A DNA stretch of 64,000 nucleotides from Pedobacter metabolipauper (GTDB taxonomy: Bacteria; Bacteroidota; Bacteroidia; Sphingobacteriales; Sphingobacteriaceae). Below the pieces are notes generated by a model. It saw only the letters and a list, made by a program, of their open reading frames with translations, ran no database searches and was not told the origin of the DNA. Location: the NCBI RefSeq assembly GCF_004362715.1, contig NZ_SNYC01000005.1, forward strand, positions 869,781 through 933,780. Direction: 5' to 3'. Both the position numbers and the translations under genes were made by a program. How positions within the stretch are numbered: the first letter of the stretch is position 1; each line of letters begins with the position of its first letter. Positions 37,401 to 45,825 of this stretch are shown piece after piece.

Positions 37401-37535
37401 GGGCTGCTTTACTGTGGAATCCTGTAAAAGGTAGTTAAAATTTAATGAAGTGGTTTTCGTAAAACTATGGGCATAGCTTCGAAAACACAGCATACAGCAA
37501 AGTATTGCCGTACTGAGTAGTACTCTAGTGTTCAT
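34488..37535 (-). CDS. SusC/RagA-family TonB-dependent outer membrane transporter
   Basis: The 1015-residue protein has an N-terminal signal, a carboxypeptidase-regulatory-like domain (about 56-135; GIVVDEKSLPIPGVGIK), a plug domain with VVVVGYGT and SPLYVIDGIPGG, and a 22-strand barrel ending VFGVNVGF. SusC proteins import oligosaccharides using TonB energy. There is no STN domain, so it is not the type that signals to a FecR anti-sigma factor. No regulator gene lies beside the locus; control must come from elsewhere. Confidence 0.96.
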   Translation of the reverse strand: MNTRVLLSTAILCCMLCFRSYAHSFTKTTSLNFNYLLQDSTVKQPATPAVQDSTKQKVITGIVVDEKSLPIPGVGIKTASNKTAVTDANGKFSIATTGPTELISFSYLGYNVQSRAAGSGNAPLSIRMVPSEGVELENVVVVGYGTLKSKEVTSAVAHLDSAQFRQSGARSPLDLIQGKVAGLQITRGSGSNPNSGPSIQLRGVVSVKGSASPLYVIDGIPGGNPDLLQQDDIASIDVLKDGSGAAIYGTSANAGVILITTKKGKPGPPQFNYSSYIRTESVYNRPDFLNADEYRQKIASGELVREDFGSSTDFFDDLINKNNFSQNHNLSLSGGTDKSSYRGSINYRDLEGIALENGRKEYSLRLNINQRGLNDKVNFQMNLATNFNNANLLGGGGWESEATKNPTLSNFNPDGSYRFDTQSTNEYARLFQETNYRKQQTSSADAKVDIDLAKGFTGTIFGSVQRNSYIDGSYRMLASEDSQENSDYPNGGYASKGTALFQDFAVEPTLQYTTTIAEKHNITALAGYSYRYHIEEGQAASNRGFLNDQFNEDNLNDGLALSEGKADMSSFKNDNTLIAFFGRLNYSFNNKYLAQFILRREASSRFGENHKWGNFPAVSLGWNISSEDFMKDVTFINYLKLRGGYGVTGNSGFSNNASRLTLGRGGKYIYPDGTYRETYGPDRNPNPDLRWESKRELNIGLDFTMFNSRLTGALDVFKRTTKDLLDTYTTPQPPYIRAEIYTNVGQISSKGIELALSYQALKGKEFTWSMDVTASTLSNKLDSYSNSQFTREFIEFGDIGGAGALGSAIVTYEGGALGEFWGKRFAGFDAEGKWLFYNRNGEAVSNAQINPSRNRNTTDLVPIGNGIPKYYASWTNSFSYKNFDLRIFLRGKFGYDILNTSAIAYGNKTWTGNLLKSAFTKYSAINDTYMYSDYYLESGSHLKIDEVTLGYSFKLKTQFVRNLRAYVSGQNLATISGYSGNDPDFIQDTGLGPGIDGRGPYPTTRSFVFGVNVGF

Positions 37536-37962
37536 GAGGGATTTAGTTAAGTAGTTAGTAATCGTTATTTGTTGTATTAAATTTTTGACATAACCTTATC
37601 TGAAGGACAGAATTCAGCACCAAAAAGGCACTAAACTGTACTTAGAAATTTAAAAGAGAGAAAAATCAGATGGATTTATAGAATAGTCTCAGATTATCGA
37701 GACAGTCTCTTATGCTTTACAGACACATAAACCGGAATCAATACAGGTTCATGTTTTTTAAAAATAGGAGTGTTTATTGAGATTAGATGCGAGATGAATT
37801 TGTAAATATTTTTCATGTGATATCTGGTATTATGTCTTGGTAAAACGATTTACCTAAATAAATGTTTTGTAAAAAATGAAAAAATATTTATATAACTGAA
37901 AGCCTGCGGATTAATTTACAAAACACAAACAGGGAAACTACGGATCATAAAATTCGATATGA
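37536..37962. other. Upstream region of the SusC locus, no gene seen
   Basis: This 427-base stretch is AT-rich and holds no credible open frame. It is the upstream region of susC (minus strand) and follows the end of lpxB on the other side. A GTCTC/GAGAC/GTCTC cluster at 37686-37709 could be a regulator site. No TAnnTTTG-type promoter with proper spacing was found on the minus strand. Confidence 0.5.
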
Positions 37963-39069
37963 TCAGTCTTTAAGGTAAGAAACGATCAGTCCGGCGGTTC
38001 GTTCTGATGCACCTGCACTTCCCATTCTTGCAGAAAGTTCTTCGTAATCCTTAAGCATCCTGATCCTGCCGTTCCCTTCCAGGATTGAACCCAGATGATT
38101 TATGATATTTTGCCTGTTACAATCTTCCTGGATCAGTTCTTTGACAACTTCTTTATCCATGATCAGGTTTACCAGCGAAATGAACCTGATGTTGACCAGC
38201 ATCTTTGCAATGGCTACAGAAATTGTTCCGCCACGATAAAGTACCACTTGCGGTACATGAAATAATGCGGTTTCCAAGGTTGCTGTTCCCGAAGCCACCA
38301 ATGCGGCCTTTGCTACCTGGAGCAGGTTATAAGTTTGTCCGAATACCAATGTTACATTCGATGTGCTGATAAACTGTTTATAATATCCGGCATCAAAACT
38401 TGGTGCCGCTGCAACCACAAAATGATAGTTCGGAAATTTTTTAGTTACACTAAGCATATCTGGCAGCATGCGTTCTATTTCTTGCTTCCGGCTTCCGGGC
38501 AGTAACGCGATGATCTCTTTATGATCCAGCCGGTATGTTTCCCTAAAAGAAGGATCCGGACTAAAATGGGCTTTTTCATCCAGTAACGGATTACCGACAT
38601 AATCGACATCCATTCCCCATTTTTTATAAAAGTTTACCTCAAAAGGAAGGATACAGTATAGCCTGTCAATAACTTTTTTGATCTTCAATACCCGCTTTTG
38701 GTTCCATGCCCATACTTTTGGAGAAATGTAATAACATACTTTTATTCCATTGTCTTTCGCAAATTCAGCAATCTTCAGGTTAAAGCCCGGAAAATCAATC
38801 AGGATCAATACATCAGGCCGGTGTTCCAGGATATCGCTTTTACAAGCCTTTAAATTTTTAAGGATGGTACGGAGGTTTAGGAGTACTTCAGTAAAACCCA
38901 TAAATGCCATGTCTGCATAATGCTTTTTAAGCACCCCGCCTTCCGCCTGCATTTTATTGCCGCCATAATACCTGAAACTGGCATCAGGATCTTTATCCTT
39001 TAATGCTTTCATCAAATTAGCGCCGTGCAGATCTCCGGATGCTTCTCCTGCTACCAAGTAATAGTTCAT
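37963..39069 (-). CDS. lpxB: Lipid-A-disaccharide synthase
   Basis: The 368-residue protein matches LpxB (family GT19) along its length: MNYYLVAGEASGDLHGA at the start, FIDFPGFN-like LILIDFPGFNLKIAEFAK, YYISPKVWAWNQKR, ALLPGSRKQEIERMLP and ASGTATLETAL. It joins UDP-2,3-diacylglucosamine and lipid X to make the lipid A disaccharide at the inner face of the cytoplasmic membrane. It is the last gene of the surE-small membrane protein-lpxB unit and overlaps the preceding gene by four bases. Confidence 0.97.
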   Translation of the reverse strand: MNYYLVAGEASGDLHGANLMKALKDKDPDASFRYYGGNKMQAEGGVLKKHYADMAFMGFTEVLLNLRTILKNLKACKSDILEHRPDVLILIDFPGFNLKIAEFAKDNGIKVCYYISPKVWAWNQKRVLKIKKVIDRLYCILPFEVNFYKKWGMDVDYVGNPLLDEKAHFSPDPSFRETYRLDHKEIIALLPGSRKQEIERMLPDMLSVTKKFPNYHFVVAAAPSFDAGYYKQFISTSNVTLVFGQTYNLLQVAKAALVASGTATLETALFHVPQVVLYRGGTISVAIAKMLVNIRFISLVNLIMDKEVVKELIQEDCNRQNIINHLGSILEGNGRIRMLKDYEELSARMGSAGASERTAGLIVSYLKD

Positions 39070-39335
39070 GACTGATTGATTTTATAGAAAAAGAACGCAA
39101 ATGCCCAGATAAAGGTTGCACTGATGATTCCCCTGCCAATATTTTCTTTATCCTGTTTAAAGAAAAAATGCATTAGCGCAGCGTTTACTGCAATGCATCC
39201 AATTAACAGCAGGTCCGCTTTGGCTAAAAAAGCAAAAGTATGCATCAGGTACCAGGCTCCCGAAAGCAGGATGCCCGGTATGACCAGTCCAATACCCAAG
39301 CCTGCAAAAACAGAATTTTTAAGGTTTTTAAACAT
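39066..39335 (-). CDS. Small membrane protein between surE and lpxB
   Basis: From the ATG at 39335 the protein has 89 residues and three hydrophobic segments (about 9-33, 39-58, 70-84). I do not recognise a named family. It overlaps the end of surE by eight bases and the start of lpxB by four, so the three genes form one translational unit. The location suggests a link to envelope lipid synthesis; nothing in the sequence proves that. A TTG one codon earlier (39338) is possible. Confidence 0.7.
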   Translation of the reverse strand: MFKNLKNSVFAGLGIGLVIPGILLSGAWYLMHTFAFLAKADLLLIGCIAVNAALMHFFFKQDKENIGRGIISATFIWAFAFFFYKINQS

Positions 39336-40107
39336 CAAATGTCCATGAATTTAAAACCGGAATGGCATGGTGTGCCGTAAGGTCAAACTGAACCGGCACT
39401 ACAGATACAAAGCCATGCTCCAATGCCCAAACGTCAGTATCCTCTCCTTTATCATTATTTTGAAATACACCGGTTAACCAGTAATACGGACGCTCATAGG
39501 GATCTTTACGCTCGTCAAACTCTTCTGCCCATTTGGCATTTGCCTGTCTGCAGATCTTAATACCCTTTAAGTTATCGCCTTTAGGAAAATTAACATTCAG
39601 CAGGGTTGCCGGCGGCAGTCCGTGTTTAAGCACTTCCATAGAAATGGTTTTTATGTACTTTTTACAATGGCTAAAGTCTGCCTGTTGTGAAAAATCATCC
39701 AGAGAAAACCCGATTGACGGAATCCCTTCTATGGCCCCTTCTACTGCGGCAGACATAGTTCCTGAATAAATCACATTGATTGAATTATTTAAACCATGAT
39801 TTACACCTGAAACACATAGGTCTGGCTTTTTACCTTTAAAGATCTTATTTACAGCAAGCTTTACACAATCTACCGGTGTTCCGGAACATTTATACATCTC
39901 TACACCCGGGTACAGGTCTACCTGGTCAAACCGCAGCGGCTTACCGATGGTAATGGCATGTCCCATGCCAGATTGCGGGCCATCAGGAGCTACGACCACT
40001 ACATTTCCAAGTTCCTGGGCTACTTCAATCAGGTTTTTAATCCCTGGTGCAGTAATTCCATCATCATTTACGACTAAGATATTGGGTCTGGATTGCTTTT
40101 TTGTCAT
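39328..40107 (-). CDS. surE: 5'/3'-nucleotidase SurE
   Basis: The 259-residue protein has the SurE N-terminus NILVVNDDGITAPGI with metal-binding Asp15-Asp16, the SGMGHAIT segment, the GTPVDCVKLA segment and SGVNHGLNNSINVIYSGTMSAA. It removes phosphate from nucleoside monophosphates using a divalent metal. It is the first gene of the unit ending in lpxB, an arrangement common in Bacteroidota. It has a divergent promoter region shared with the M16 protease gene (40108-40306). Confidence 0.96.
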   Translation of the reverse strand: MTKKQSRPNILVVNDDGITAPGIKNLIEVAQELGNVVVVAPDGPQSGMGHAITIGKPLRFDQVDLYPGVEMYKCSGTPVDCVKLAVNKIFKGKKPDLCVSGVNHGLNNSINVIYSGTMSAAVEGAIEGIPSIGFSLDDFSQQADFSHCKKYIKTISMEVLKHGLPPATLLNVNFPKGDNLKGIKICRQANAKWAEEFDERKDPYERPYYWLTGVFQNNDKGEDTDVWALEHGFVSVVPVQFDLTAHHAIPVLNSWTFDV

Positions 40108-40259
40108 TCGAAATAAGGTTTTGTTCTATGTTTTAATCCATAAACTTAATGGAATACCAACGAATATGAATGGTACTGCTATTGGGTATGGATTGTAAAA
40201 GTACAAGAATTCAAAGTAAAAATTTCAGGTAATTAATGAATTAATGGGTAAATGTTCAA

Positions 40260-40289
40260 TTGAAATACTCACTATTTTAATTAAGTTTG
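40260..40289 (+). promoter_or_regulatory. Bacteroidota-type promoter for the M16 protease
   Basis: TTG at 40260-40262 and TAAGTTTG at 40282-40289 are separated by 19 bases, matching the known -33 (TTG) and -7 (TAnnTTTG) elements of Bacteroidota primary promoters. The predicted start of transcription is near 40296, about 11 bases before the ATG at 40307. Confidence 0.65.
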
Positions 40290-40306
40290 ATCTATAACTT
40301 TAAATC

Positions 40307-43237
40307 ATGAAAAACAAATTATTAATTGCACTGCTCCTGCTTACGGGAAGTGGGGCCATGGCTCAATCTGCATTTCAGTGGAAAACAGCCACATCAGGTG
40401 GATATACCTATAAATACGTAACGAACGACCCTACCAAGTCGCGCTTCTACACCCTAAAGAATGGCATGGAGGTGATCTTATCTCCAAATACTAAAGAACC
40501 AACCATTGAATTCCGCATGGCAGTACGGGCTGGAAGTAATACAGATCCGCGTACCGCAACCGGGCTGGCCCATTACCTGGAACACTTGCTTTTTAAAGGA
40601 ACGGATAAATTCGGAACACTGGATTATGCGAAAGAGAAACCTTTGCTGGACAAAATTGATGCGCTTTATGAGCAGTACAATAAAACGACTGACTCTGCAA
40701 AACGTAAAGCGATCTATGCAGAGATTGACAAAACCTCTGGCCTGGCCTCTAACTTTTCTATTGCCAATGAGTACGACAAGATGATGAAAGCGCTTGGTGG
40801 TCAGTCTACCAATGCACATACCTGGTATGAAGAAACCGTTTATAACGAAGATTTCCCTTCCAATGCCACGGATAAGTTCCTTGCCCTTCAGGCCGAACGT
40901 TTCCGCAACCCGGTATTCCGTATTTTCCATACGGAACTGGAAGCTGTTTACGAAGAGAAGAACCGCGGACTGGATAATGACGGGTGGAAACTGGATGAAG
41001 AGATGTCTGCTCTCCTGTTCCCTACCCATAACTACGGTCAGCAAACAACCATTGGAACCATTGAACACTTAAAAAACCCATCATTGGTTGAAATCAGGAA
41101 ATATTATAACAAGTACTATGTTCCTAATAATATGGCTATTGTATTGGCTGGAGATTTCAACCCGGATGAAATGATCAAAAAAGTAGATCAGTCCTTTTCT
41201 TTCATGCAGCCTAAACCACTGGAGCTATACAATCCTGCACCAGAAAAACCGTTAACGCAAATTCAGAAAGTTGACGTTTACGGACCAAGTGCTGAAACGG
41301 TAGAGATCTATTATCGCGGATTTGCGCAGCGTACCAAACAAAGTTTATTACTGGATCTAATATCCAGCATTCTATCGAATGGCAAAGCCGGTTTGTTTGA
41401 CATCAACTTAAATAAGCAGCAAAAGGTACTTCGTGCCAATGCAGGCTATCAGCAAATGAAAGATTACGGTGTATTCAATTTATCGGCCCAGCCTAAACAA
41501 GGACAAACCCTGGAAGAAGCCCAGCAATTGTTACTGGATCAAATTCAGCTGCTTAAAAAGGGTGAGTTTGATGAAAGTCTGATCAAGGCTACCGTAGCGA
41601 ATGCGAAACTTAGCCTTTTACAGGCATTTGACAACAACGGTTTCCGTGTTGAAGCCGCGACTACCGAATTTATTCAAAATCGTGGTGTAAACTGGGATAA
41701 ATCTTTAAGTGCGCCGGATGAGATGGCAAAAATTACCAAGAAACAGATTGTTGACTTTGCAAACCAGTTTTTTGCAGATAACTATGTGGTTGGCTTTAAG
41801 CACAAAGGGGTTGATAAAAACACCATCAAGGTAGATAAACCATTAATAACCGCTGTTAATACCAATGCAGGAGAAACTTCTGGATTCACTAAAACACTAC
41901 TTGCCGGACCAACTAAACCCATTGCTGCCAAGTTTCTGGATTACAAAAAAGATTTGAACTTTGGGAAAATAGGGATTGCTGATGTAGTTACCGTTCAGAA
42001 CAAAGAGAATAGCATTTTCCGTATGTCGTACCGCTTTAATATGGGTGCATGGAATTATAAGCTGCAGCCTTATGCCGCTCAATACCTTACTTTTTTAGCT
42101 ACCGATAAATACAGTGCTGAAGAGATCAGTAAAGAATTCTATAACATTGCCTGCAGCTATAGCTTTAATGTTTCTAATGAAACAGCCACCATTAACATCA
42201 GCGGGCTTCAGGAGAATTTTGATAAAGCTGTTAGTTTAGTTGAGCATATTTTTGCGAACTGCAAACCCAATGAACAGGCTTTAGCTGAACTTAAAAGCAG
42301 GATTCTTAAAACACGGGAGAACACCAAATTAAACAAGAATGCGATCCTTAGCGGATTGATGAGCTATGCCCAGTACGGCCCCAGTAACCCAACTAATTTT
42401 GCGCTTACCAACGATGAGGTAAAAAGCATGACTTCGGATCAGTTATTGTACATTTTGCACAACATCAATAATTACAAGCACACCATTACCTATTATGGTC
42501 CAAAAACCCTGGCAGACTTTACTGCAGATATATCTAAAGTACATAAACTGCCAACGGAGTTTACGCCTGAAGCCGCAGCCAAACGATTCACTTATACCAA
42601 CAATACAACCAACCAGGTTTACTTTGCGGATTATGACATGGTACAATCGGAAATCCGCTGGGTTAGGAACGGTGGGATGTTTGATCCGGCACTTAGTGCT
42701 AAAGTAAACTTATTTAACAGTTACTTTGGTGGTGGTATGGGATCTATCGTTTTCCAGACGATCCGGGAATCTAAGGCCCTAGCTTATTCTACCTATGCGT
42801 ATTATTCTGTGCCAGACCGTAAGGACAGAGAATATGCGATGGTTGCTTACGTAGGAAGCCAGGCAGATAAGATGAACGATGCTGTTGCGGCAATGAATGA
42901 ATTGCTAAACACCCTGCCACAAACTACAGAGTCTTTTGAAGCTTCTAAATACAATGCGTTAAATGCCATTGAAACCAGCAGAATTACTAAAGACGGCATC
43001 TTCTTAAGTTATTTTGCAGATCAGAAATTAGGCCTGGACCATGATTCCAGAATTGATGAATACAACGGCTTAAAACCATTGACCTTTGAAGACATCAAAG
43101 CTTTCCATATAGCCAATGTTGCCAACAAGCCATACAACTATTGTATTGTTGCTTCTGAGAAAAAAGTAAAATTAGAAGACATGCAAAAATTTGGAACAGT
43201 TACAAAATTAACACTGGAACAAATATTTGGCTATTAA
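40307..43237 (+). CDS. Secreted M16 zinc metallopeptidase (double-unit, insulinase type)
   Basis: The 976-residue protein has a signal peptide ending about AMAQ. The zinc site is the inverted motif HYLEH (His89, Glu92, His93), with the third ligand in the Glu-rich ELEAVYEEKN segment (about 210-218). The second, inactive half appears in the C-terminal 450 residues, with the R/Y-type FGGGMGSIVFQTIRESKALAYS region of M16 partners. Such enzymes degrade peptides in the periplasm. It stands alone, with its own promoter (40260-40289) and terminator (43290-43325). Confidence 0.93.
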   Translation: MKNKLLIALLLLTGSGAMAQSAFQWKTATSGGYTYKYVTNDPTKSRFYTLKNGMEVILSPNTKEPTIEFRMAVRAGSNTDPRTATGLAHYLEHLLFKGTDKFGTLDYAKEKPLLDKIDALYEQYNKTTDSAKRKAIYAEIDKTSGLASNFSIANEYDKMMKALGGQSTNAHTWYEETVYNEDFPSNATDKFLALQAERFRNPVFRIFHTELEAVYEEKNRGLDNDGWKLDEEMSALLFPTHNYGQQTTIGTIEHLKNPSLVEIRKYYNKYYVPNNMAIVLAGDFNPDEMIKKVDQSFSFMQPKPLELYNPAPEKPLTQIQKVDVYGPSAETVEIYYRGFAQRTKQSLLLDLISSILSNGKAGLFDINLNKQQKVLRANAGYQQMKDYGVFNLSAQPKQGQTLEEAQQLLLDQIQLLKKGEFDESLIKATVANAKLSLLQAFDNNGFRVEAATTEFIQNRGVNWDKSLSAPDEMAKITKKQIVDFANQFFADNYVVGFKHKGVDKNTIKVDKPLITAVNTNAGETSGFTKTLLAGPTKPIAAKFLDYKKDLNFGKIGIADVVTVQNKENSIFRMSYRFNMGAWNYKLQPYAAQYLTFLATDKYSAEEISKEFYNIACSYSFNVSNETATINISGLQENFDKAVSLVEHIFANCKPNEQALAELKSRILKTRENTKLNKNAILSGLMSYAQYGPSNPTNFALTNDEVKSMTSDQLLYILHNINNYKHTITYYGPKTLADFTADISKVHKLPTEFTPEAAAKRFTYTNNTTNQVYFADYDMVQSEIRWVRNGGMFDPALSAKVNLFNSYFGGGMGSIVFQTIRESKALAYSTYAYYSVPDRKDREYAMVAYVGSQADKMNDAVAAMNELLNTLPQTTESFEASKYNALNAIETSRITKDGIFLSYFADQKLGLDHDSRIDEYNGLKPLTFEDIKAFHIANVANKPYNYCIVASEKKVKLEDMQKFGTVTKLTLEQIFGY

Positions 43238-43289
43238 AAGCATGAAATCTTAAATACCACGACGTGTAATTTAGAAAAACCCGTCTTTT

Positions 43290-43325
43290 AAAGTGCCTCT
43301 AAAAACTTTTTAGGGGCACTTTTTA
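43290..43325 (+). terminator. Hairpin terminator after the M16 protease
   Basis: The arms AAAGTGCCTCTAAAAA (43290-43305) and TTTTTAGGGGCACTTT (43307-43322) pair with one G-T wobble, followed by TTTATT. It lies 53 bases after the stop codon. Confidence 0.85.
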
Positions 43326-43451
43326 TTAATATGGTTTTTTTAGTTAAGCGCAATACCAGCCTATATATATATAATAACGCTTATTGCTTCATTATTAAAA
43401 TTTTAACAAAAATAGTTTTACATTTAAACCCTATTCAGCCGAAACCTTAAT

Positions 43452-45797
43452 ATGAACCAACATTCTGCGCTTTCCTATATCTATTTTAAGAAATTTATAG
43501 GTTGTTTTCTCCTGTTCAGCGCTGCGTTCGCTACACAGGCACAACAAAAACCTTCCAACCCTTCTCTTTTCGTTCATTTTGACAAAACGATCTATACCAA
43601 TAATGAGATGGTTTGGTTTACCGGGTATTTACTGCGTGGTGAGATGAAAGATTTGAATAAACACAGTATTTTATCTGTGGCTTTAGTCAGGGATATTGAC
43701 AGCGCTGTAATTAAACAAGACAAATACCTAATGGTTAACGGGCTCTCTTTAGGCAGCATGGTTTTACCTGATTCCATGATCACCGGAAATTATCATTTTC
43801 AGGCTACAACGAACCGGATAAGCAAAGGACTGCCCGAGGTGTTATTTATGCAACCTATTGTAATCAAGACAAATATTGATGCCGCATTCAATGCGTCTAT
43901 AAAACTTTTAAATGCAGCAAAGAATAGCAATTCTGCCAATCAGGTTGTGGTAACAGTAACTACCAAAGATGCCCGGTTTTTACCAGAGCCTGTGGATGTT
44001 ACCTATAAATACGGCAGGGTTTATAAGAACGCAAAAACAAACACCTCCGGAGAATTGCTGTTTTCGCTCGATGAACAGGCAGACCTTGCAGACCCGAATG
44101 TTTACGCCAAAATAAAATATGGCAAAGACAGCAGCTTTATAAATATGCCTATCCCGGTAACTAAACGAAAGGCTTTGGTTAAATTTTACCCGGAGGGGGG
44201 TCAACTGGTGGATGAAGTTCCCGGATTTATAGCCTGGGAAGTTAGAGACCAGCAAGGGGCTACCGTTGACCTGAAAGCTACACTTTATGAAAATGACAAA
44301 CCTATAAACACCATTGAAAGCAACGCTTATGGCATTGGCAAATTTATGCTGAACCCAAAAAAAAGCATGAATTATTCAGTTAAACTGAGCCATACAGCTT
44401 TTGCAGACAGTACATATTATTTACCGGCAATTGTTAGTGATGGCATTGGTATCCAGGTAAAAAATGCGGTTACAAGCGATACGCTCACGGTAATTCTAAG
44501 AAGTAAGATTGCACAGACGCTGGGATTACAAATTAAAGATGCAGATAGTACCTTTCTGAGTACAGATGTTAAGATCAGTAAAAACGGAAGAATCCTAAAG
44601 ATCCCATTGAACGATGTAACTAAAGGACTTAAAACCATAACGTTCTCCGATAGCCTGAACCGGCCCCTGGCTGAGCGTATGTTCTTTGCGCATTATAATA
44701 CTCAACAAAAGATTATTGTTTCAACAGACCAGCAGGCTTATAACCGGCGCGAAAAGGTCACTTTAAAACTAAAATTAAATGAGCAGGACACTTTAGGTAT
44801 GGTATCCATTGCCTGTGTTCAGGATAACCGGATGCTTATGAAATTTAGTACGGATATTGAAAGCTATGTTTATTTAAACAGTGAATTGGGCACTTTGCCC
44901 ATTGGTGCTGCGGGCAGGCCTTTTGAAGACAAGCCTTATCTTGAAAATGTACTCCTGGTTAAAGGGTGGAGAAAATATACCTGGCAAAATGCTGGTTACG
45001 ACTCACTTGCTTTCCATGTTGCCTTTAAAAAATTTGACAAAACACTAAAGAAACCAATTGACGTTAGTTATTTAAAAGAAAAAGGCATGGGCATCCTGCA
45101 AACAGACAGCCTGGGTACAATGACTTTAAGTAATGAAATTCTTACACTTGAATATGGCAAGAAAATGTTCCTGGTTGCAACAGCAAAAAATCAGGGCAAT
45201 TACAATATGGAAGTGAATGATCCCTACGTAAAACTCAATAAGCAGTATGCTAAATTATTTAAGGTAGCGCACAATGAACTTCCTGCTGCTGTTTATAATA
45301 ACAATGAGCTTGCACTGAAATCGAATGAAAAAGCAATCCGGTTAAGGGAAGTTATGATTTCCGGAAATGAAGTCCCTGTATTTAAGGGCCCGAATGCTTG
45401 CGGCGATTATGTATGCCTTTATAACATTTTAAACTGCCGTAATCATACCTGGGATGGCCACAACACACTTCCTGTGGCAGGAAGAACATATAAAGAGGAC
45501 GGGACTAATCAATTGGTCGTGTATAAAGCCTGTGAAAAAAATAGTTTTCTTTCCATCATTGATGGGGTTTATACTAAAAAGGAATTTTATGTCAATGATT
45601 TTGCTGATCCTCTGGAACCAGCATTGGTGTCTACCTTATACTGGAATGCCGGGACGGTTATGAGTGCTAAAGAAAAGGAAATTATCTTTTATACCGGTGA
45701 CATTCCGGGCAAATTCAGGATCGTAGTACAAGGCATTACGGATAGGGACGTAATTTTTGGTCAACACGATTTTGAGGTTAAAGAAAATAAGTTGTAA
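43452..45797 (+). CDS. Secreted macroglobulin-like protein, first of a paralog pair
   Basis: The 781-residue protein has a long signal peptide (about residues 1-37). Two macroglobulin-type (MG2-like) regions follow; PSLFVHFDKTIYTNNEMVWF and the FYPEGGQLV motif (about 247) are typical of Bacteroidota proteins related to alpha-2-macroglobulin domains. Unlike many relatives I see no C-terminal TonB plug. The C-terminal 140 residues carry Cys650, Cys655 and Cys662 (CX4CX6C, CGDYVCLYNILNC) and Cys694, probably two disulfides. A paralog follows 28 bases after its stop. Surface role is inferred; exact function unknown. Confidence 0.8.
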   Translation: MNQHSALSYIYFKKFIGCFLLFSAAFATQAQQKPSNPSLFVHFDKTIYTNNEMVWFTGYLLRGEMKDLNKHSILSVALVRDIDSAVIKQDKYLMVNGLSLGSMVLPDSMITGNYHFQATTNRISKGLPEVLFMQPIVIKTNIDAAFNASIKLLNAAKNSNSANQVVVTVTTKDARFLPEPVDVTYKYGRVYKNAKTNTSGELLFSLDEQADLADPNVYAKIKYGKDSSFINMPIPVTKRKALVKFYPEGGQLVDEVPGFIAWEVRDQQGATVDLKATLYENDKPINTIESNAYGIGKFMLNPKKSMNYSVKLSHTAFADSTYYLPAIVSDGIGIQVKNAVTSDTLTVILRSKIAQTLGLQIKDADSTFLSTDVKISKNGRILKIPLNDVTKGLKTITFSDSLNRPLAERMFFAHYNTQQKIIVSTDQQAYNRREKVTLKLKLNEQDTLGMVSIACVQDNRMLMKFSTDIESYVYLNSELGTLPIGAAGRPFEDKPYLENVLLVKGWRKYTWQNAGYDSLAFHVAFKKFDKTLKKPIDVSYLKEKGMGILQTDSLGTMTLSNEILTLEYGKKMFLVATAKNQGNYNMEVNDPYVKLNKQYAKLFKVAHNELPAAVYNNNELALKSNEKAIRLREVMISGNEVPVFKGPNACGDYVCLYNILNCRNHTWDGHNTLPVAGRTYKEDGTNQLVVYKACEKNSFLSIIDGVYTKKEFYVNDFADPLEPALVSTLYWNAGTVMSAKEKEIIFYTGDIPGKFRIVVQGITDRDVIFGQHDFEVKENKL

Positions 45798-45825
45798 TTT
45801 AACCATAAATTATTGATCACGTAAT

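Noticed and set aside
40478..41068. A minus-strand open frame of 196 codons inside the M16 gene.
   Set aside because: Antisense to the M16 zinc-binding region; no coding signal of its own.
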